NCBI RefSeq assembly: GCF_003545715.1
Contig: NZ_QVNU01000001.1
Span: 1,116,001-1,180,000, forward strand
From: Taibaiella koreensis
Lineage (GTDB): Bacteria > Bacteroidota > Bacteroidia > Chitinophagales > Chitinophagaceae
Reading direction: 5' to 3'
Length of the DNA: 64,000 bases
Shown: piece by piece, positions 7,685 to 16,281 of the stretch
How the letters are laid out: every line of letters starts with the position of its first letter
How positions within the stretch are numbered: position 1 is the stretch's first letter
Made by a program: the position numbers and the translations under genes
The notes under the pieces: model-generated
The model's input: only the letters and a program-made list of their open reading frames with translations
Database searches by the model: none
Told to the model about the DNA's origin: nothing

Positions 7685-10600
7685 ATGATGAAATTTGTCC
7701 TATGTTTTTGGCTATTGGGCACTGTGCTCTTTTGTCTGTTTGCGCAACAAAAAGTAGTGATATCGCACCATACAGTTAATGATTACAATACCACTAAGGG
7801 TGTGGTGTCGGAGAAGCTCCTGCTGCAATACAACAGCACGCCGGTAGTAAAGCTGATCAATATACAGACGGAGCCTATAGCGGGTTTGCCGGCCGGCGCC
7901 CGTAGAACCGGCAGCTTTGAGCCGGACATCTTTACCGGTAAGGAGCGTAAGCGCACGATCGCTTTTGTGCAGATACCGGTATACCGTATCGTTGACGGAC
8001 GAACCGAACGCCTGGTTTCCTTCGACCTGGAAGTGACCGAGACAGACGACGGTTCAAACAACATTGCTCAAAAGCCTACGGATGTGCCGCATTCGGTGCT
8101 GGCCTCAGGAACCTGGTACAAGATCGCCGTTCCTGCCAGGGGTATTTACAAGATCGACTACAATTTTCTGCAGAGCATGGGTATTAATCCGGCGGGCATC
8201 GATCCTGCCAATATCCGCGTCTACGGTAATGGTGGTACCGTACTGCCTGAAAAAGTAACCGACGACCAACCCGACGACCTGATCGAAAATGCCGTTTTGG
8301 TGCAAAGCACCGGGCACAGCTTTGCCCCCGGCGATTATGTGTTGTTCTATGCCAATGGTCCTACCCTCTGGAGCAAAGATTCGGTGAACCGGAGCTTTGA
8401 TCATACCAGTAACTATTATGAGAACCGGAGCTATTATTTCGTGAATTTCGATCTTGGCCCGGGTAAACGTATTGCCAGCGAAGCGGCTACAGCTCCCGCC
8501 ACGCTCAATGTTTCTGCCTTCGACGACTACTACCTGATCGACAGCGATAGCTTTAACCTGGGCTCTATAGGTAAAATGTGGTGGGGTTATAAGATGAACA
8601 CTATAGGGACCACCAATCCCGCACAAAACCTGACTGTGAACCTGGGGCCGGCTATTGGCAAGATCAGGGTCAGATCCAATGTAGCCAATATCAATACAGC
8701 CAGCGGCAATAATCTCACCATGAGCTTCAACAATGTGGCCGTTAGAACATTCAAACTGGGCAAAGCGCCGGATGATGATATCCTCGTTTCCTCCGAAACG
8801 GCATCCGATTCGGTAAATGCGCCGGGTAGTGGCGGCCCTGTCTCCTTAAGGTTCCAGTATGTTCCCCAAGGCACCGGCGCTGCCTATATCGATTATGTAC
8901 GGTTCAACTACCGCAGGCAGCCGGTATTCACTGGCCCCCAATTCGCGTTCAGGTCCTGGGAAAGTGCCAGCCTGCCGGCGGGCGAAAATGCATCTTATAC
9001 GTTACAGAATGCCCCCGCTAACCTGAAAGTATGGGACATAACCAATCCACTCTCGCCGGTTAACCTGGAGGGCAGCGCCGGAAGTGGTCATTACACTTTT
9101 TCACGGGCCGGCAAAAGCCTCAAGGAATTTATTGCCTACGATGGCAGCCAGTTCAGCACGCCCGTCGCTATAGGTAACCTGGCCAATCAGGACCTGCACG
9201 GCATGGGACAGATCGACTTTCTCATCGTAACGCCAGGCGAGTTCAGACCGGCAGCTGAAGAGCTGGGCGGTTTTCATCGGCAGAAAGACGGAATATCCGT
9301 GGCTGTAGTGCCCCTGGATCAGATCTATAATGAATTTTCTTCGGGTAGTCAGGATATTGGCGGCATCCGCAACTTTATCCGTATGTTTTACAATCGTGCA
9401 CAAAGCGATGGTAGTGATATGATACGGAATGTCCTTTTTATGGGTGCGGCTTCTTATGACTATAAGGATCGTCTCGGCTTCAACACCAATTTTGTACCCA
9501 CCTACGAAACGTACAATAGCACATCAGGCAGCAAAGCGTACGCGTCCGATGACTTCTTCGCATTGCTGGATGAAAATGATGATATTAATGCCGATCCGCT
9601 ATTGTTCCCAATGCTTCATATCGTAGACGTGGGCACCGGAAGGATACCGGCTTATACCGTGCAGGAAGCCCGGGACTATGTGAACAAGGTAAAACACTAT
9701 ACGAGCCCCGCCTCTTTCGGCCCCTGGAGAAATGTAGTCACCTATATTGCCGATGATCATGACAATAATGCGACTGAGAACAATGATAGGATGAACCACC
9801 TCGACGACTGCGAAACAGTGAACCATTACTTTTACGACTCGGCCAACGTGTACAATGTCTACAAGATATATTGTGATGCCTTAAGTGAGGTGAGCACACC
9901 GGCAGGTCCCCGTTACCCCGCCGCTAACCAGGCTACAGATGCCCAGATCAGCGTGGGTACCCTGCTGGCCTGCTATACGGGTCATGGCAGTCCCGAACGC
10001 TGGGCCCACGAAGCCATCCTTACCTCCGAAGATTATAATGCCTGGAAGAATAAAGATAAGCTACCTGTAATGGTTACAGCGACCTGCGATTTCGGCCGCT
10101 TCGATGATCCCGGGCAGCGTTCGGCCGGAGCCAAGCTGACCATAAGCGCGGAGAATGGCGCTATCGCTATGATCACCACTACGCAGGTAGTATACCCTGG
10201 GCCCAATAAGAGCCTGAATGGCGCTTATACTCATGCACAGTTTAGCAAAGACGCACAAGGAAAATGGCGCAACCTGGGTGAGGCCCTGCGCAAGGGGAAG
10301 GCTACCTTTATAAGTGATCCGGAGAACAACCATAAATATGCCGTACTAGGCGACCCTGCCCTCTACATTGCCCTGCCCGTGCACAAAGTGGTCACTGAAA
10401 AGCTCCAGGCGGAATACGACGGCAGCGCCTTCGATACAGACACGATCAAAGCCCTGGGCCGGTACGTTATCAGCGGCTTTGTGAAAGACCAGAACGATAA
10501 TGTGCTGGACAACTTCAACGGTACTGTATATGTAACGATCTATGACAAGATGCGCAAGGTGCAGACGGTAAACCCTGATCCGAAAGCCACGTCCAGCTTT

Positions 10601-11464
10601 CCCTTACAGACCAATGTTATTGCTAAAATACAGGGCACAGTGACCAGCGGCCGCTTTAGGGCCAGGTTTATTGCACCCAAGGATATCAATTACGCCTATG
10701 GTAAAGGTAAGGTGAGCTACTATGCCAACAGCGATGTAACCGATGCCGCAGGCATCGACAGTGGCTATACGGTGGGCGGCTACAATGATAAGGCGGGCGA
10801 AGACAATGATGCGCCTATTGTACAACCCTTTATAGACGATGATAAATTCAGGAACGGTGGCGTAACCGGCCCCAATCCTACACTCTTTGTAAAGCTATAC
10901 GACGACAACGGCTTCAACATCTCCGGAAGCTCCATCGGCCATAATATGGTGGCCATACTGGACGATGATGTACAGAATCCGATGCCCGTCAGCGCTTATT
11001 TCGGTACCGGGTCCGATGACTACCGGACGGGCTATATCCGCAATTTTCCGTTACGGAATCTCCCCGACGGCATGCACACCATCCGTGTAAAGGCGTGGGA
11101 TGTGTATAACAACTCCGGGGAAGGAACGGTGGTTTTTGAGGTGAAGAACAAGGACAAAGGCTTTATCAGCGACCTCTACAACTATCCCAATCCGATGACC
11201 AACATCACCCATTTCGTATTCCAGCATAACCTGGAAAATGAAAATATGGATGTAAGTCTGGCCATCTATTCGGGATCCGGGCAGTTGGTTAAGGTAATTA
11301 AGCAGCACCTGACCACATCGGGCAATCGCACGGAAATAACCTGGGACGGCCTGGGCGAAGGTGGCGTACCTCTGGTGAAGGGCGTCTATTTTTACCGCCT
11401 GGATGCCAAAACGGCTAGAGGGATCACCGCGAAGGCCTATCAAAAGCTAGTATTGCTCCGTTAG
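7685..11464 (+). CDS. porU: Type IX secretion system C25 sortase/signal peptidase PorU
   Basis: 1259 residues with a signal peptide (cleavage near LFAQQ). The centre is a gingipain-type C25 peptidase domain with catalytic His767 in CYTGHGS and Cys801 in TATCDFG. An N-terminal propeptide-like part precedes it, and the C-terminus carries an Ig-like region and a FlgD-like/CTD segment (YNYPNPMTN, WDGLGEGG, KGVYFYRL). PorU sits at the outer-membrane attachment complex, cuts the C-terminal sorting domain from T9SS cargo and transfers the protein to anionic lipopolysaccharide. PorV, its usual partner, is not encoded next door. Several cargo proteins with such domains lie in this window. Length fits the family. 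Confidence 0.93.
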   Translation: MMKFVLCFWLLGTVLFCLFAQQKVVISHHTVNDYNTTKGVVSEKLLLQYNSTPVVKLINIQTEPIAGLPAGARRTGSFEPDIFTGKERKRTIAFVQIPVYRIVDGRTERLVSFDLEVTETDDGSNNIAQKPTDVPHSVLASGTWYKIAVPARGIYKIDYNFLQSMGINPAGIDPANIRVYGNGGTVLPEKVTDDQPDDLIENAVLVQSTGHSFAPGDYVLFYANGPTLWSKDSVNRSFDHTSNYYENRSYYFVNFDLGPGKRIASEAATAPATLNVSAFDDYYLIDSDSFNLGSIGKMWWGYKMNTIGTTNPAQNLTVNLGPAIGKIRVRSNVANINTASGNNLTMSFNNVAVRTFKLGKAPDDDILVSSETASDSVNAPGSGGPVSLRFQYVPQGTGAAYIDYVRFNYRRQPVFTGPQFAFRSWESASLPAGENASYTLQNAPANLKVWDITNPLSPVNLEGSAGSGHYTFSRAGKSLKEFIAYDGSQFSTPVAIGNLANQDLHGMGQIDFLIVTPGEFRPAAEELGGFHRQKDGISVAVVPLDQIYNEFSSGSQDIGGIRNFIRMFYNRAQSDGSDMIRNVLFMGAASYDYKDRLGFNTNFVPTYETYNSTSGSKAYASDDFFALLDENDDINADPLLFPMLHIVDVGTGRIPAYTVQEARDYVNKVKHYTSPASFGPWRNVVTYIADDHDNNATENNDRMNHLDDCETVNHYFYDSANVYNVYKIYCDALSEVSTPAGPRYPAANQATDAQISVGTLLACYTGHGSPERWAHEAILTSEDYNAWKNKDKLPVMVTATCDFGRFDDPGQRSAGAKLTISAENGAIAMITTTQVVYPGPNKSLNGAYTHAQFSKDAQGKWRNLGEALRKGKATFISDPENNHKYAVLGDPALYIALPVHKVVTEKLQAEYDGSAFDTDTIKALGRYVISGFVKDQNDNVLDNFNGTVYVTIYDKMRKVQTVNPDPKATSSFPLQTNVIAKIQGTVTSGRFRARFIAPKDINYAYGKGKVSYYANSDVTDAAGIDSGYTVGGYNDKAGEDNDAPIVQPFIDDDKFRNGGVTGPNPTLFVKLYDDNGFNISGSSIGHNMVAILDDDVQNPMPVSAYFGTGSDDYRTGYIRNFPLRNLPDGMHTIRVKAWDVYNNSGEGTVVFEVKNKDKGFISDLYNYPNPMTNITHFVFQHNLENENMDVSLAIYSGSGQLVKVIKQHLTTSGNRTEITWDGLGEGGVPLVKGVYFYRLDAKTARGITAKAYQKLVLLR

Positions 11465-11738
11465 CAGATTTGGGCCGGAAATAGAGCGGCAATGTCGCTA
11501 ACGTACTAAAGATTGAATAAGTGCAAAAGGCTATAGCGACGAAGCCGTCAAAAGAGGATAGCTTTTTAGCGCTGTCATCTTCCGCTAGCATGGATAGGGG
11601 CAAGGTTGATGTCCCGGGATAAAGAAGGGACGAAGGCGTTTTGTAACTTCGTTTCTGCCAATCAACCAAAAGATTTTGCGGCCGGTGGGGCCCATGTGAG
11701 CAGCACTACCGATGCGCAACACGTTAATGGTTATGTCA

Positions 11739-12752
11739 TCAGCCCAACCGATCCCTGTTTTCGCGTAAATATTGCATCGCTTCTTTTACGGCTTGTGTTG
11801 GATTTTTAGGGCTGAAACCCAATTCTGTTCTTGCCTTTGAGATGTCAAAATCCTGCTGCAGACCTGAAAACATGGCAATGTCCTTGGTGCTTAGCAAAGG
11901 TGCCTTTCCGCTAATCTTACTGCCGGCCTCCATCAACCAGGCAATTGCAAACAATATTGGTTTGGGTACAGTTGTTGGCAGTTTTATCTTTAGTTCCGGA
12001 AATAACTCCTGAGCAATTTTTGTGGTCTGCTTGATAGAGGTGCATTTCTCATTTGCCAGAATATAGCGTTCGCCAACTCTACCTTTTGTTGCCGCCAGAT
12101 AACAACCTTCGGCAACGTCTTTTACATCAATCCAGTTCAGCGTGATGTTGGTTTCAACTGGTATTTGCTTTTTCAGAATCAAATCTATGATGTTGTATGA
12201 TACGTTTAATGGCGCAAATGCTGTGCTGCCAATCATTGCCGATGGCAATACAGCCACCAATTCTATGTTGTGTTTTTTTGCCAACTCAAATGCCAGTTTT
12301 TCACCGTCGTTTTTCGAGTTGTAATACATATCCCTGCGGTCGGGATTGTATCCGTAATCTTCTTTTGTCGGAAGCGTGGAATAATTAAGCGCAGCAACAG
12401 AACTCACATACACCATCCGTATTACGCCCGCTTCCGCCGCGGCTTCAATCATGTTTTTTGTTCCCGACAAGTTTACTTCATAGATTTCTTTTTGGGGCTC
12501 TTTTGCCCAAAGTTTAAAAGCAGCACCAACCGCGTAAAAGGTTTCCACATTTTGCAAGGCATTCACCAAGGATTGTTTATCGGTGATGTCGGCTTGCACC
12601 ACTTCGCAATTCAAGCCTGCAAATGGTTTTTTGTTTTTGATGTTGCGAACCGATGCCCGAACAGGAATGCCTTTTTCAATCAATAATCTTATTAGATTAT
12701 TACCAAGGTGTCCGTTTGCACCGGTGACGAGAGCTAAATTTTTCTGTGCCAT
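11739..12752 (-). CDS. NAD(P)-dependent epimerase/dihydroflavonol-reductase-like extended SDR
   Basis: 337 residues from the ATG at 12752, chosen because it begins MAQKNLALVTGANGHLG, placing the Rossmann GxxGxxG motif at residues 10-17. The alternative start at 12815 adds 21 residues and would begin only 3 nt after the regulator stop. A YxxxK catalytic motif (YYNSK) is present, with the extended SDR C-terminal domain. It resembles NAD-dependent epimerases and DFR-type reductases; the substrate is unknown. It follows the Crp-family gene on the same strand and is probably cotranscribed. The pair is more AT-rich than the flanking PorU and MscS regions. Confidence 0.8.
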   Translation of the reverse strand: MAQKNLALVTGANGHLGNNLIRLLIEKGIPVRASVRNIKNKKPFAGLNCEVVQADITDKQSLVNALQNVETFYAVGAAFKLWAKEPQKEIYEVNLSGTKNMIEAAAEAGVIRMVYVSSVAALNYSTLPTKEDYGYNPDRRDMYYNSKNDGEKLAFELAKKHNIELVAVLPSAMIGSTAFAPLNVSYNIIDLILKKQIPVETNITLNWIDVKDVAEGCYLAATKGRVGERYILANEKCTSIKQTTKIAQELFPELKIKLPTTVPKPILFAIAWLMEAGSKISGKAPLLSTKDIAMFSGLQQDFDISKARTELGFSPKNPTQAVKEAMQYLRENRDRLG

Positions 12753-12818
12753 TCGAATTGATATTTTAAATGATGGCACAAAGTTGAAATTATAAAGAGC
12801 GAAACTGCTTAACAAATG

Positions 12819-13394
12819 TTAGTTAATCATTTGCCGCCTGATTCTGCTCAGGCTTTCGGGTTTCATGCCAAGAAAAGAAGCGATATATTGCACCGGAACG
12901 TTGTGAAGAATTTCGGGATAATTTGCAATCAATTTTTTGTATCGTTGTTCGGCTGTAAGTGCCGCCAATTCTTTTGAGCGGTTTTCGTTGTAGGTAATGG
13001 ATTGCTGAAAAATAGAGATGCTGAAATCTTTGAATGCAGCGCTTTGTTGGGTGAGCAGGTCTAAATCCTTTTTTGTAATTCTAAGCAGTTCGCATTCGGT
13101 GACACATTCTACATTTTCGTTGGATTTGGCTTGGTTGATAAAATTAGAGTATGATGTGATAAAGCCGGGCGGACAGTTGATGTGTGTTGTGATTTCATCG
13201 CCTTTATCGTTATAGTGAAAGAGCCTTACAAAACCGACTACAATAAAATACAGATACTTTGGAATCTTTCCTTCTTCTTCAATCACTCGGTTCTTAGGAA
13301 AAAGGACAGGTTCAAAGTATTGTTCGCACAATTCTCTGTCGGTATCAGAAAGCGTAACATTTTTTGCAATGAGCTTTAAGAGTTGTTTGCGCAT
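12819..13394 (-). CDS. Crp/Fnr-family transcriptional regulator
   Basis: 191 residues: a cyclic-nucleotide-binding-type beta-roll at ~20-120 (EEEGKIPKYLYFIVVGFVRL, ITTHINCPPGF) and a C-terminal winged helix (VPVQYIASFLGMKPESLSRIRRQ at ~165-188), which is short, as in many Bacteroidota Crp-like proteins. No Fnr-type cysteine cluster is seen, so it is not an Fe-S oxygen sensor. It lies directly upstream of the epimerase gene and may control it. The ligand is unknown. Confidence 0.85.
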   Translation of the reverse strand: MRKQLLKLIAKNVTLSDTDRELCEQYFEPVLFPKNRVIEEEGKIPKYLYFIVVGFVRLFHYNDKGDEITTHINCPPGFITSYSNFINQAKSNENVECVTECELLRITKKDLDLLTQQSAAFKDFSISIFQQSITYNENRSKELAALTAEQRYKKLIANYPEILHNVPVQYIASFLGMKPESLSRIRRQMIN

Positions 13395-13489
13395 TTTGTA
13401 AAGGTAGAAAATTCGCTTTACCCTTTGAGTACCATAAGTAGCGTTAATATTGACGCCTTGGGTTTTGCTGTCGGGTAGGAATAGAAGCT

Positions 13490-13690
13490 TTAGTAACGCA
13501 TACTATCCTGATCTAATTCCTGGTAATGGTCCGGAAGTAAACTTGAAAAGAGCGCCGTCCAGGCTTTTAAGGTTTCGTAAGTGCTGTAATAATAGATTCT
13601 AAATTGGTCACCTATCGACGGTTCCTCATGGCTCAGGAGAAAAGCAAAATTTCGGCCCGCAATGCAAATGTTTTTCGAGGAGGAATTAAA
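13490..13690 (-). pseudogene. Coding-like fragment without a start
   Basis: A minus-strand frame ending in TAA at 13490-13492 reads ICIAGRNFAFLLSHEEPS, then about 40 residues with protein-like composition ending ELDQDSMRY. No suitable start exists before the frame runs antisense to the recombinase remnant. I do not recognise it. It is probably the 3' end of a gene damaged when the neighbouring element decayed, but it could be fortuitous. Confidence 0.2.
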
Positions 13691-13701
13691 CAGGGGCCGA
13701 T

Positions 13702-13866
13702 ATGGAAAAGAAGCGGGCAGTAATTGGTTCGATGTTCCCGGAAAAATTGCATTTTGAAAACAACAGGCTTCGAACCGGAAGGGTTAATGAGTTTGTGCAA
13801 TATATCTACCAGATAGAGAGCAAAATAGGCGGAAATAAAAAAGGACAAAATGGAATTGCTTCCATT
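13702..13866 (+). pseudogene. C-terminal remnant of a serine site-specific recombinase
   Basis: The frame reads EKKRAVIGSMFPEKLHFE, then RLRTGRVNEFVQYIYQI and a GGNKKGQN end. This is the typical C-terminus of large Bacteroidota resolvase-type recombinases, recognised from memory (EKR..IGS.FPEKL.F....RT.R.NE). The catalytic N-terminal domain and the recombinase domain are absent, and the frame has a stop just upstream, so it is dead. It reads toward the tRNA-Pro gene and abuts the repeats of that tRNA's 3' end. It probably marks an old integrated element. Confidence 0.55.
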
Positions 13867-13873
13867 TTGTCCT
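13842..13873 (-). terminator. Hairpin with U-tract, first of three tRNA-tail units
   Basis: A perfect 13-bp stem (13842-13854 and 13861-13873, arm AGGACAAAATGGA) is flanked on the low-coordinate side by A-rich sequence, giving a U-tract on the minus strand. It follows the truncated tRNA-Pro 3' copy at 13879-13895, just as the terminator follows the intact tRNA. Confidence 0.55.
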
Positions 13874-13878
13874 CTCAA

Positions 13879-13909
13879 GTCGGGATGACAGGATTATTTA
13901 CAATGATCC
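13879..13909 (-). repeat. Truncated copy 1 of the tRNA-Pro 3' end
   Basis: GTCGGGATGACAGGATT (13879-13895) is identical to 14205-14221, the 3' end of the tRNA-Pro gene as read on the plus strand. The next 14 nt (ATTTACAATGATCC) match copy 2 with one extra A but are not tRNA sequence. Confidence 0.75.
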
Positions 13910-14007
13910 TAAAGGTGGAAGTCCAAAAGAAATAAAGCTTGCTACGCTGCTTTTTCTTTTGTCCCTTCTATTCGAAAACAAGTTTTCTGCCATTCGTGTC
14001 AAAAGAA

Positions 14008-14034
14008 AAAGCCCTCCGCATTGCGGAGAGCTTT
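14008..14034 (-). terminator. Hairpin, second of three tRNA-tail units
   Basis: A 13-bp stem with one mismatch (14008-14020 and 14022-14034, arm AAAGCCCTCCGCA) is flanked by AAAAG on its low-coordinate side, consistent with a minus-strand terminator after tRNA-tail copy 2. Confidence 0.5.
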
Positions 14035-14043
14035 ATTTCTTTT

Positions 14044-14073
14044 GTCGGGATGACAGGATTATTTACATGATCC
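14044..14073 (-). repeat. Truncated copy 2 of the tRNA-Pro 3' end
   Basis: The same 17 nt as the tRNA-Pro 3' end (14044-14060) is followed by ATTTACATGATCC, shared with copy 1. Spacing to copy 1 is 165 nt and to the real tRNA 161 nt. Confidence 0.75.
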
Positions 14074-14167
14074 GGGAATGGGGAGGATACAACGAAAAGC
14101 CTGCACTTCGTGCCGTTTTTTATGGCTGCCCGTTCCTTTCAAATAAATTTGACGTCACTGTCAGCCA

Positions 14168-14200
14168 TAAAAAAAGTCTTTAGCAGAGCTAAAGACTTTT
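14168..14200 (-). terminator. Terminator of tRNA-Pro
   Basis: A perfect 13-bp stem AAAAGTCTTTAGC/GCTAAAGACTTTT (14172-14184, 14188-14200) with a 3-nt loop ends in a U-tract on the minus strand, five nt past the tRNA 3' end. Confidence 0.8.
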
Positions 14201-14205
14201 CGTTG

Positions 14206-14279
14206 TCGGGATGACAGGATTCGAACCTGCGACCTCGTCGTCCCGAACGACGCGCGCTACCGGGCTGCGCTACATCCCG
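14206..14279 (-). tRNA. tRNA-Pro (anticodon CGG)
   Basis: The reverse complement folds as a 74-nt tRNA: acceptor stem CGGGATG/CATCCCG with discriminator A, D arm GCGCAGCCCGGTAGCGC, anticodon stem CGTCG/CGACG with loop TTCGGGA (anticodon CGG, reads CCG), T arm GCAGG-TTCGAAT-CCTGT. CCA is not encoded. A terminator hairpin follows. The 3' end is duplicated twice downstream. Confidence 0.96.
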
Positions 14280-14476
14280 AGTGGGGCGGCAAAAATAAGG
14301 CGATGAGGCCATATTTCAAAGGTTTTCCATAAATGAGCGCCATATTACCCCCAAATTAAATTCCGGAATGAAAAAAATATTTCCGGCTTTTGTCCTGAAT
14401 TTTGGATTCCACTTGTCATATCAGGGTAACAGGCGCTATAACGCGCTATTCTGAAAACAAATAAAATCAATAACCG

Positions 14477-14794
14477 ATGATCACAGTACAAGTAACGTAT
14501 ACCGTAAAGCCAGAATTCGCCCTGCAGAACAAACAGAATATACAGCGTTTCCTGGTAGATTTCAGAAAAATGGACGCCACCGCTTTCTGGTACCATATTT
14601 CTGTTATGGAAGACGGCGTCACTTTCCTGCATTTTTCTACCTACCGCGATGAGCAGATTCAGCAGGAGGTGCTGAACACACCTTCTTTCAAGGCTTTTCA
14701 AAAAGAGAGGGACGACAGCGGTCTTAATGGATCGCATGCGGTAAGGGTACTACAATTTGTTGGCGCCTCGAACGACAAGCTTCTGATAGGCTAG
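14477..14794 (+). CDS. ABM-like (antibiotic biosynthesis monooxygenase fold) small protein
   Basis: 105 residues beginning MITVQVTYTVKPEF, with an alternating beta/alpha pattern, WYHISVMEDGVTFLHFSTYRDE in the middle and a late Phe-rich helix (FKAFQKER). This fits the dimeric ferredoxin-like fold of ABM/quinol monooxygenase proteins. No catalytic residue set can be assigned. It stands alone, ending at a hairpin shared with the convergent DUF6496 gene. Confidence 0.6.
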   Translation: MITVQVTYTVKPEFALQNKQNIQRFLVDFRKMDATAFWYHISVMEDGVTFLHFSTYRDEQIQQEVLNTPSFKAFQKERDDSGLNGSHAVRVLQFVGASNDKLLIG

Positions 14795-14809
14795 ACTAAG
14801 CATATAGAG

Positions 14810-14844
14810 ACGAATAAAGAGGGCTTAGCGTCCTCTTTATTCGT
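14810..14844. terminator. Intergenic hairpin between convergent genes
   Basis: A perfect 13-bp stem ACGAATAAAGAGG/CCTCTTTATTCGT (14810-14822, 14832-14844) with a 9-nt loop lies between convergent genes. There is no long T-tract on either side, so it may be a bidirectional terminator of modest strength. Confidence 0.5.
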
Positions 14845-14871
14845 ACAAGATCAGTTGATTTCTTACCTGTT

Positions 14872-15231
14872 TTATTTTTGCTTGCGGGCAGCGGTCTTTT
14901 TTGCTGCTGTTTTCTTAAGAGCACTCTTTTTCTTCGCCGGACTTTTCTTCCTGGCTGCCGTCTTTTTCTTCGGGGCGGCTTTTTTAGCAGCTGTTTTCTT
15001 TGGGGCCGCCTTCTTTGGCGCTGCTTCTTTCTTCGTAGCTGTTTTCTTTTTAGTACCCGCTTTTTTGGGCACTTTGGCGCCGGCCTCACGGGCTTCGGAA
15101 AGGCCTATGGCTACAGCTTGTTTGCGACTGGTTACCTTTTTACCTGAACCCCCGCTTTTCAGTTTGCCTTCATGCATCTCATGCATTGCCTTTTCTACTT
15201 TCTCGCCGGCTTTTTGGGAATACCTGGCCAT
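14872..15231 (-). CDS. DUF6496 protein with histone-H1-like Lys/Ala/Pro tail
   Basis: 119 residues. The N-terminal ~50 residues (MARYSQKAGEKVEKAMHEM, then GKLKSG and KKVTSRKQAVAIGLSEAR) match the DUF6496 family, a short domain common in Bacteroidota and Proteobacteria. The rest is almost entirely Lys, Ala, Pro and Thr in AAPKK/TAAKK repeats, like eukaryotic H1 tails, and very basic, so it very probably binds DNA or another polyanion. Other frames over this repeat also look open but are shadows. Ku and LigD nearby have similar K/A-rich segments. Confidence 0.8.
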   Translation of the reverse strand: MARYSQKAGEKVEKAMHEMHEGKLKSGGSGKKVTSRKQAVAIGLSEAREAGAKVPKKAGTKKKTATKKEAAPKKAAPKKTAAKKAAPKKKTAARKKSPAKKKSALKKTAAKKTAARKQK

Positions 15232-15450
15232 TTCAACATGGTTTAATGGTTAACGATGGGTATGTTAAGTATCAATGCTAGCCTAACAGGCAGAGTGGGC
15301 AAAGGATGAAAAGGTCATGTTAAACAATGTTTAAATAGGGATAAGTAAAGATCACGCACGTTGCTGTCCTGTTAAAGCAGGAAGCCGTAAAAAACAAAAG
15401 CGGAAGGGGGCTGTTGTGTAAAGACCAATAACCAAATCGTTACCCGATAC

Positions 15451-16236
15451 ATGGATGCAGAGAAATGGCTCAACAGGGTCTACGACTGGATCATACTGAA
15501 AGGCCCGTCTATATTGCTGGCCTTACTGGTGCTCTTCGTAGGATTATGGCTCATTAAGTTGGCGGGGCGCTATTTGTCGCGCGCGATGGAACGGAGAAAT
15601 GTCAATGCTTCGCTCAGGCCTTTTCTTACGAGCATAATCCTGATTGTGCTGCGGTTCCTGTTGCTGCTGGTCTTTATGCAGATCGCCGGCATCACTATGA
15701 CTATTTTCGCTGCTGTGCTGGCCTCTATGGGTGTTGCTGCGGGCCTGGCACTATCCGGAACGCTTCAGAATTTTGCCAGCGGCGTGCTCATCCTTTTCCT
15801 GAAGCCGTTCCAGGTAGGCGACAATATTATTGCCCAGGGTAATGAGGGCACGGTTACGGCGATCCGGATCTTCTATACGCTAATGACGACTTACGATAAC
15901 CGGACAGTAGTGATCCCAAACAGTAAGCTGTCCAACGAGGTGATCATTAATGTAAGTATTTCTGGTAACCGCCGGCTGGATATAGAGCTTAAGTTCAACA
16001 ACAGCATCCCATACGATGAAGTGAAAAAACAAATGGAAGCTGCCATCGATGCGGCCGGCAATATCCTTCACGAGCCTGCACGCAGAATTGGCATCTCTTC
16101 TCTGGATCCCGATGGCTACAAAGTGATGCTTAACCTGTGGATCGCGGCGCATGGATTTATGGATACAAAAATGGCTTTCCAGGAACTATTGATGAAACGC
16201 CTGGTGGCATCGGGACTTAAGTTGCCGGGAATGTAG
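15451..16236 (+). CDS. Small-conductance mechanosensitive channel (MscS family)
   Basis: 261 residues: three membrane helices (~17-38, 58-82, 85-112), the last carrying the Gly/Ala-rich pore helix LASMGVAAGLALSGTLQNFASG, followed by the beta domain (PFQVGDNIIAQGNEGTV) and the C-terminal alpha/beta domain (TVVIPNSKLSNEVIINVS). These are the hallmarks of MscS, which opens under membrane tension to release osmolytes on hypo-osmotic shock. Length is slightly below E. coli MscS. It is the first of a run of plus-strand genes with small lipoprotein and hydrophilic products. Confidence 0.93.
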   Translation: MDAEKWLNRVYDWIILKGPSILLALLVLFVGLWLIKLAGRYLSRAMERRNVNASLRPFLTSIILIVLRFLLLLVFMQIAGITMTIFAAVLASMGVAAGLALSGTLQNFASGVLILFLKPFQVGDNIIAQGNEGTVTAIRIFYTLMTTYDNRTVVIPNSKLSNEVIINVSISGNRRLDIELKFNNSIPYDEVKKQMEAAIDAAGNILHEPARRIGISSLDPDGYKVMLNLWIAAHGFMDTKMAFQELLMKRLVASGLKLPGM

Positions 16237-16281
16237 CCATAGCAAGGCTTTTAAAAGATAACTTATAAATGCATAAAAGAA

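Noticed and set aside
8105-8626. 173-residue minus-strand frame
   Set aside because: Antisense shadow within PorU, no family resemblance.
11606-11809. 67-residue plus-strand frame
   Set aside because: Overlaps the epimerase C-terminus on the other strand and has no domain or leader.
13959-14183. Short plus-strand frame in the tRNA-repeat region
   Set aside because: It runs through two terminator hairpins and a tRNA-tail repeat; not a plausible gene.
13842-14200. CRISPR-like array
   Set aside because: Three regular units, but the repeats are tRNA 3' ends with separate terminator hairpins and the intervening sequence is ~145 nt, far from CRISPR geometry.
14855-15253. Plus-strand frame with a hydrophobic, membrane-like Phe/Ala/Leu product
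   Set aside because: It is antisense to the Lys/Ala-rich tail of the DUF6496 gene; AAG/GCC codons read backwards give Leu, Phe and Gly-rich strings. The minus-strand frame has a recognised family domain.
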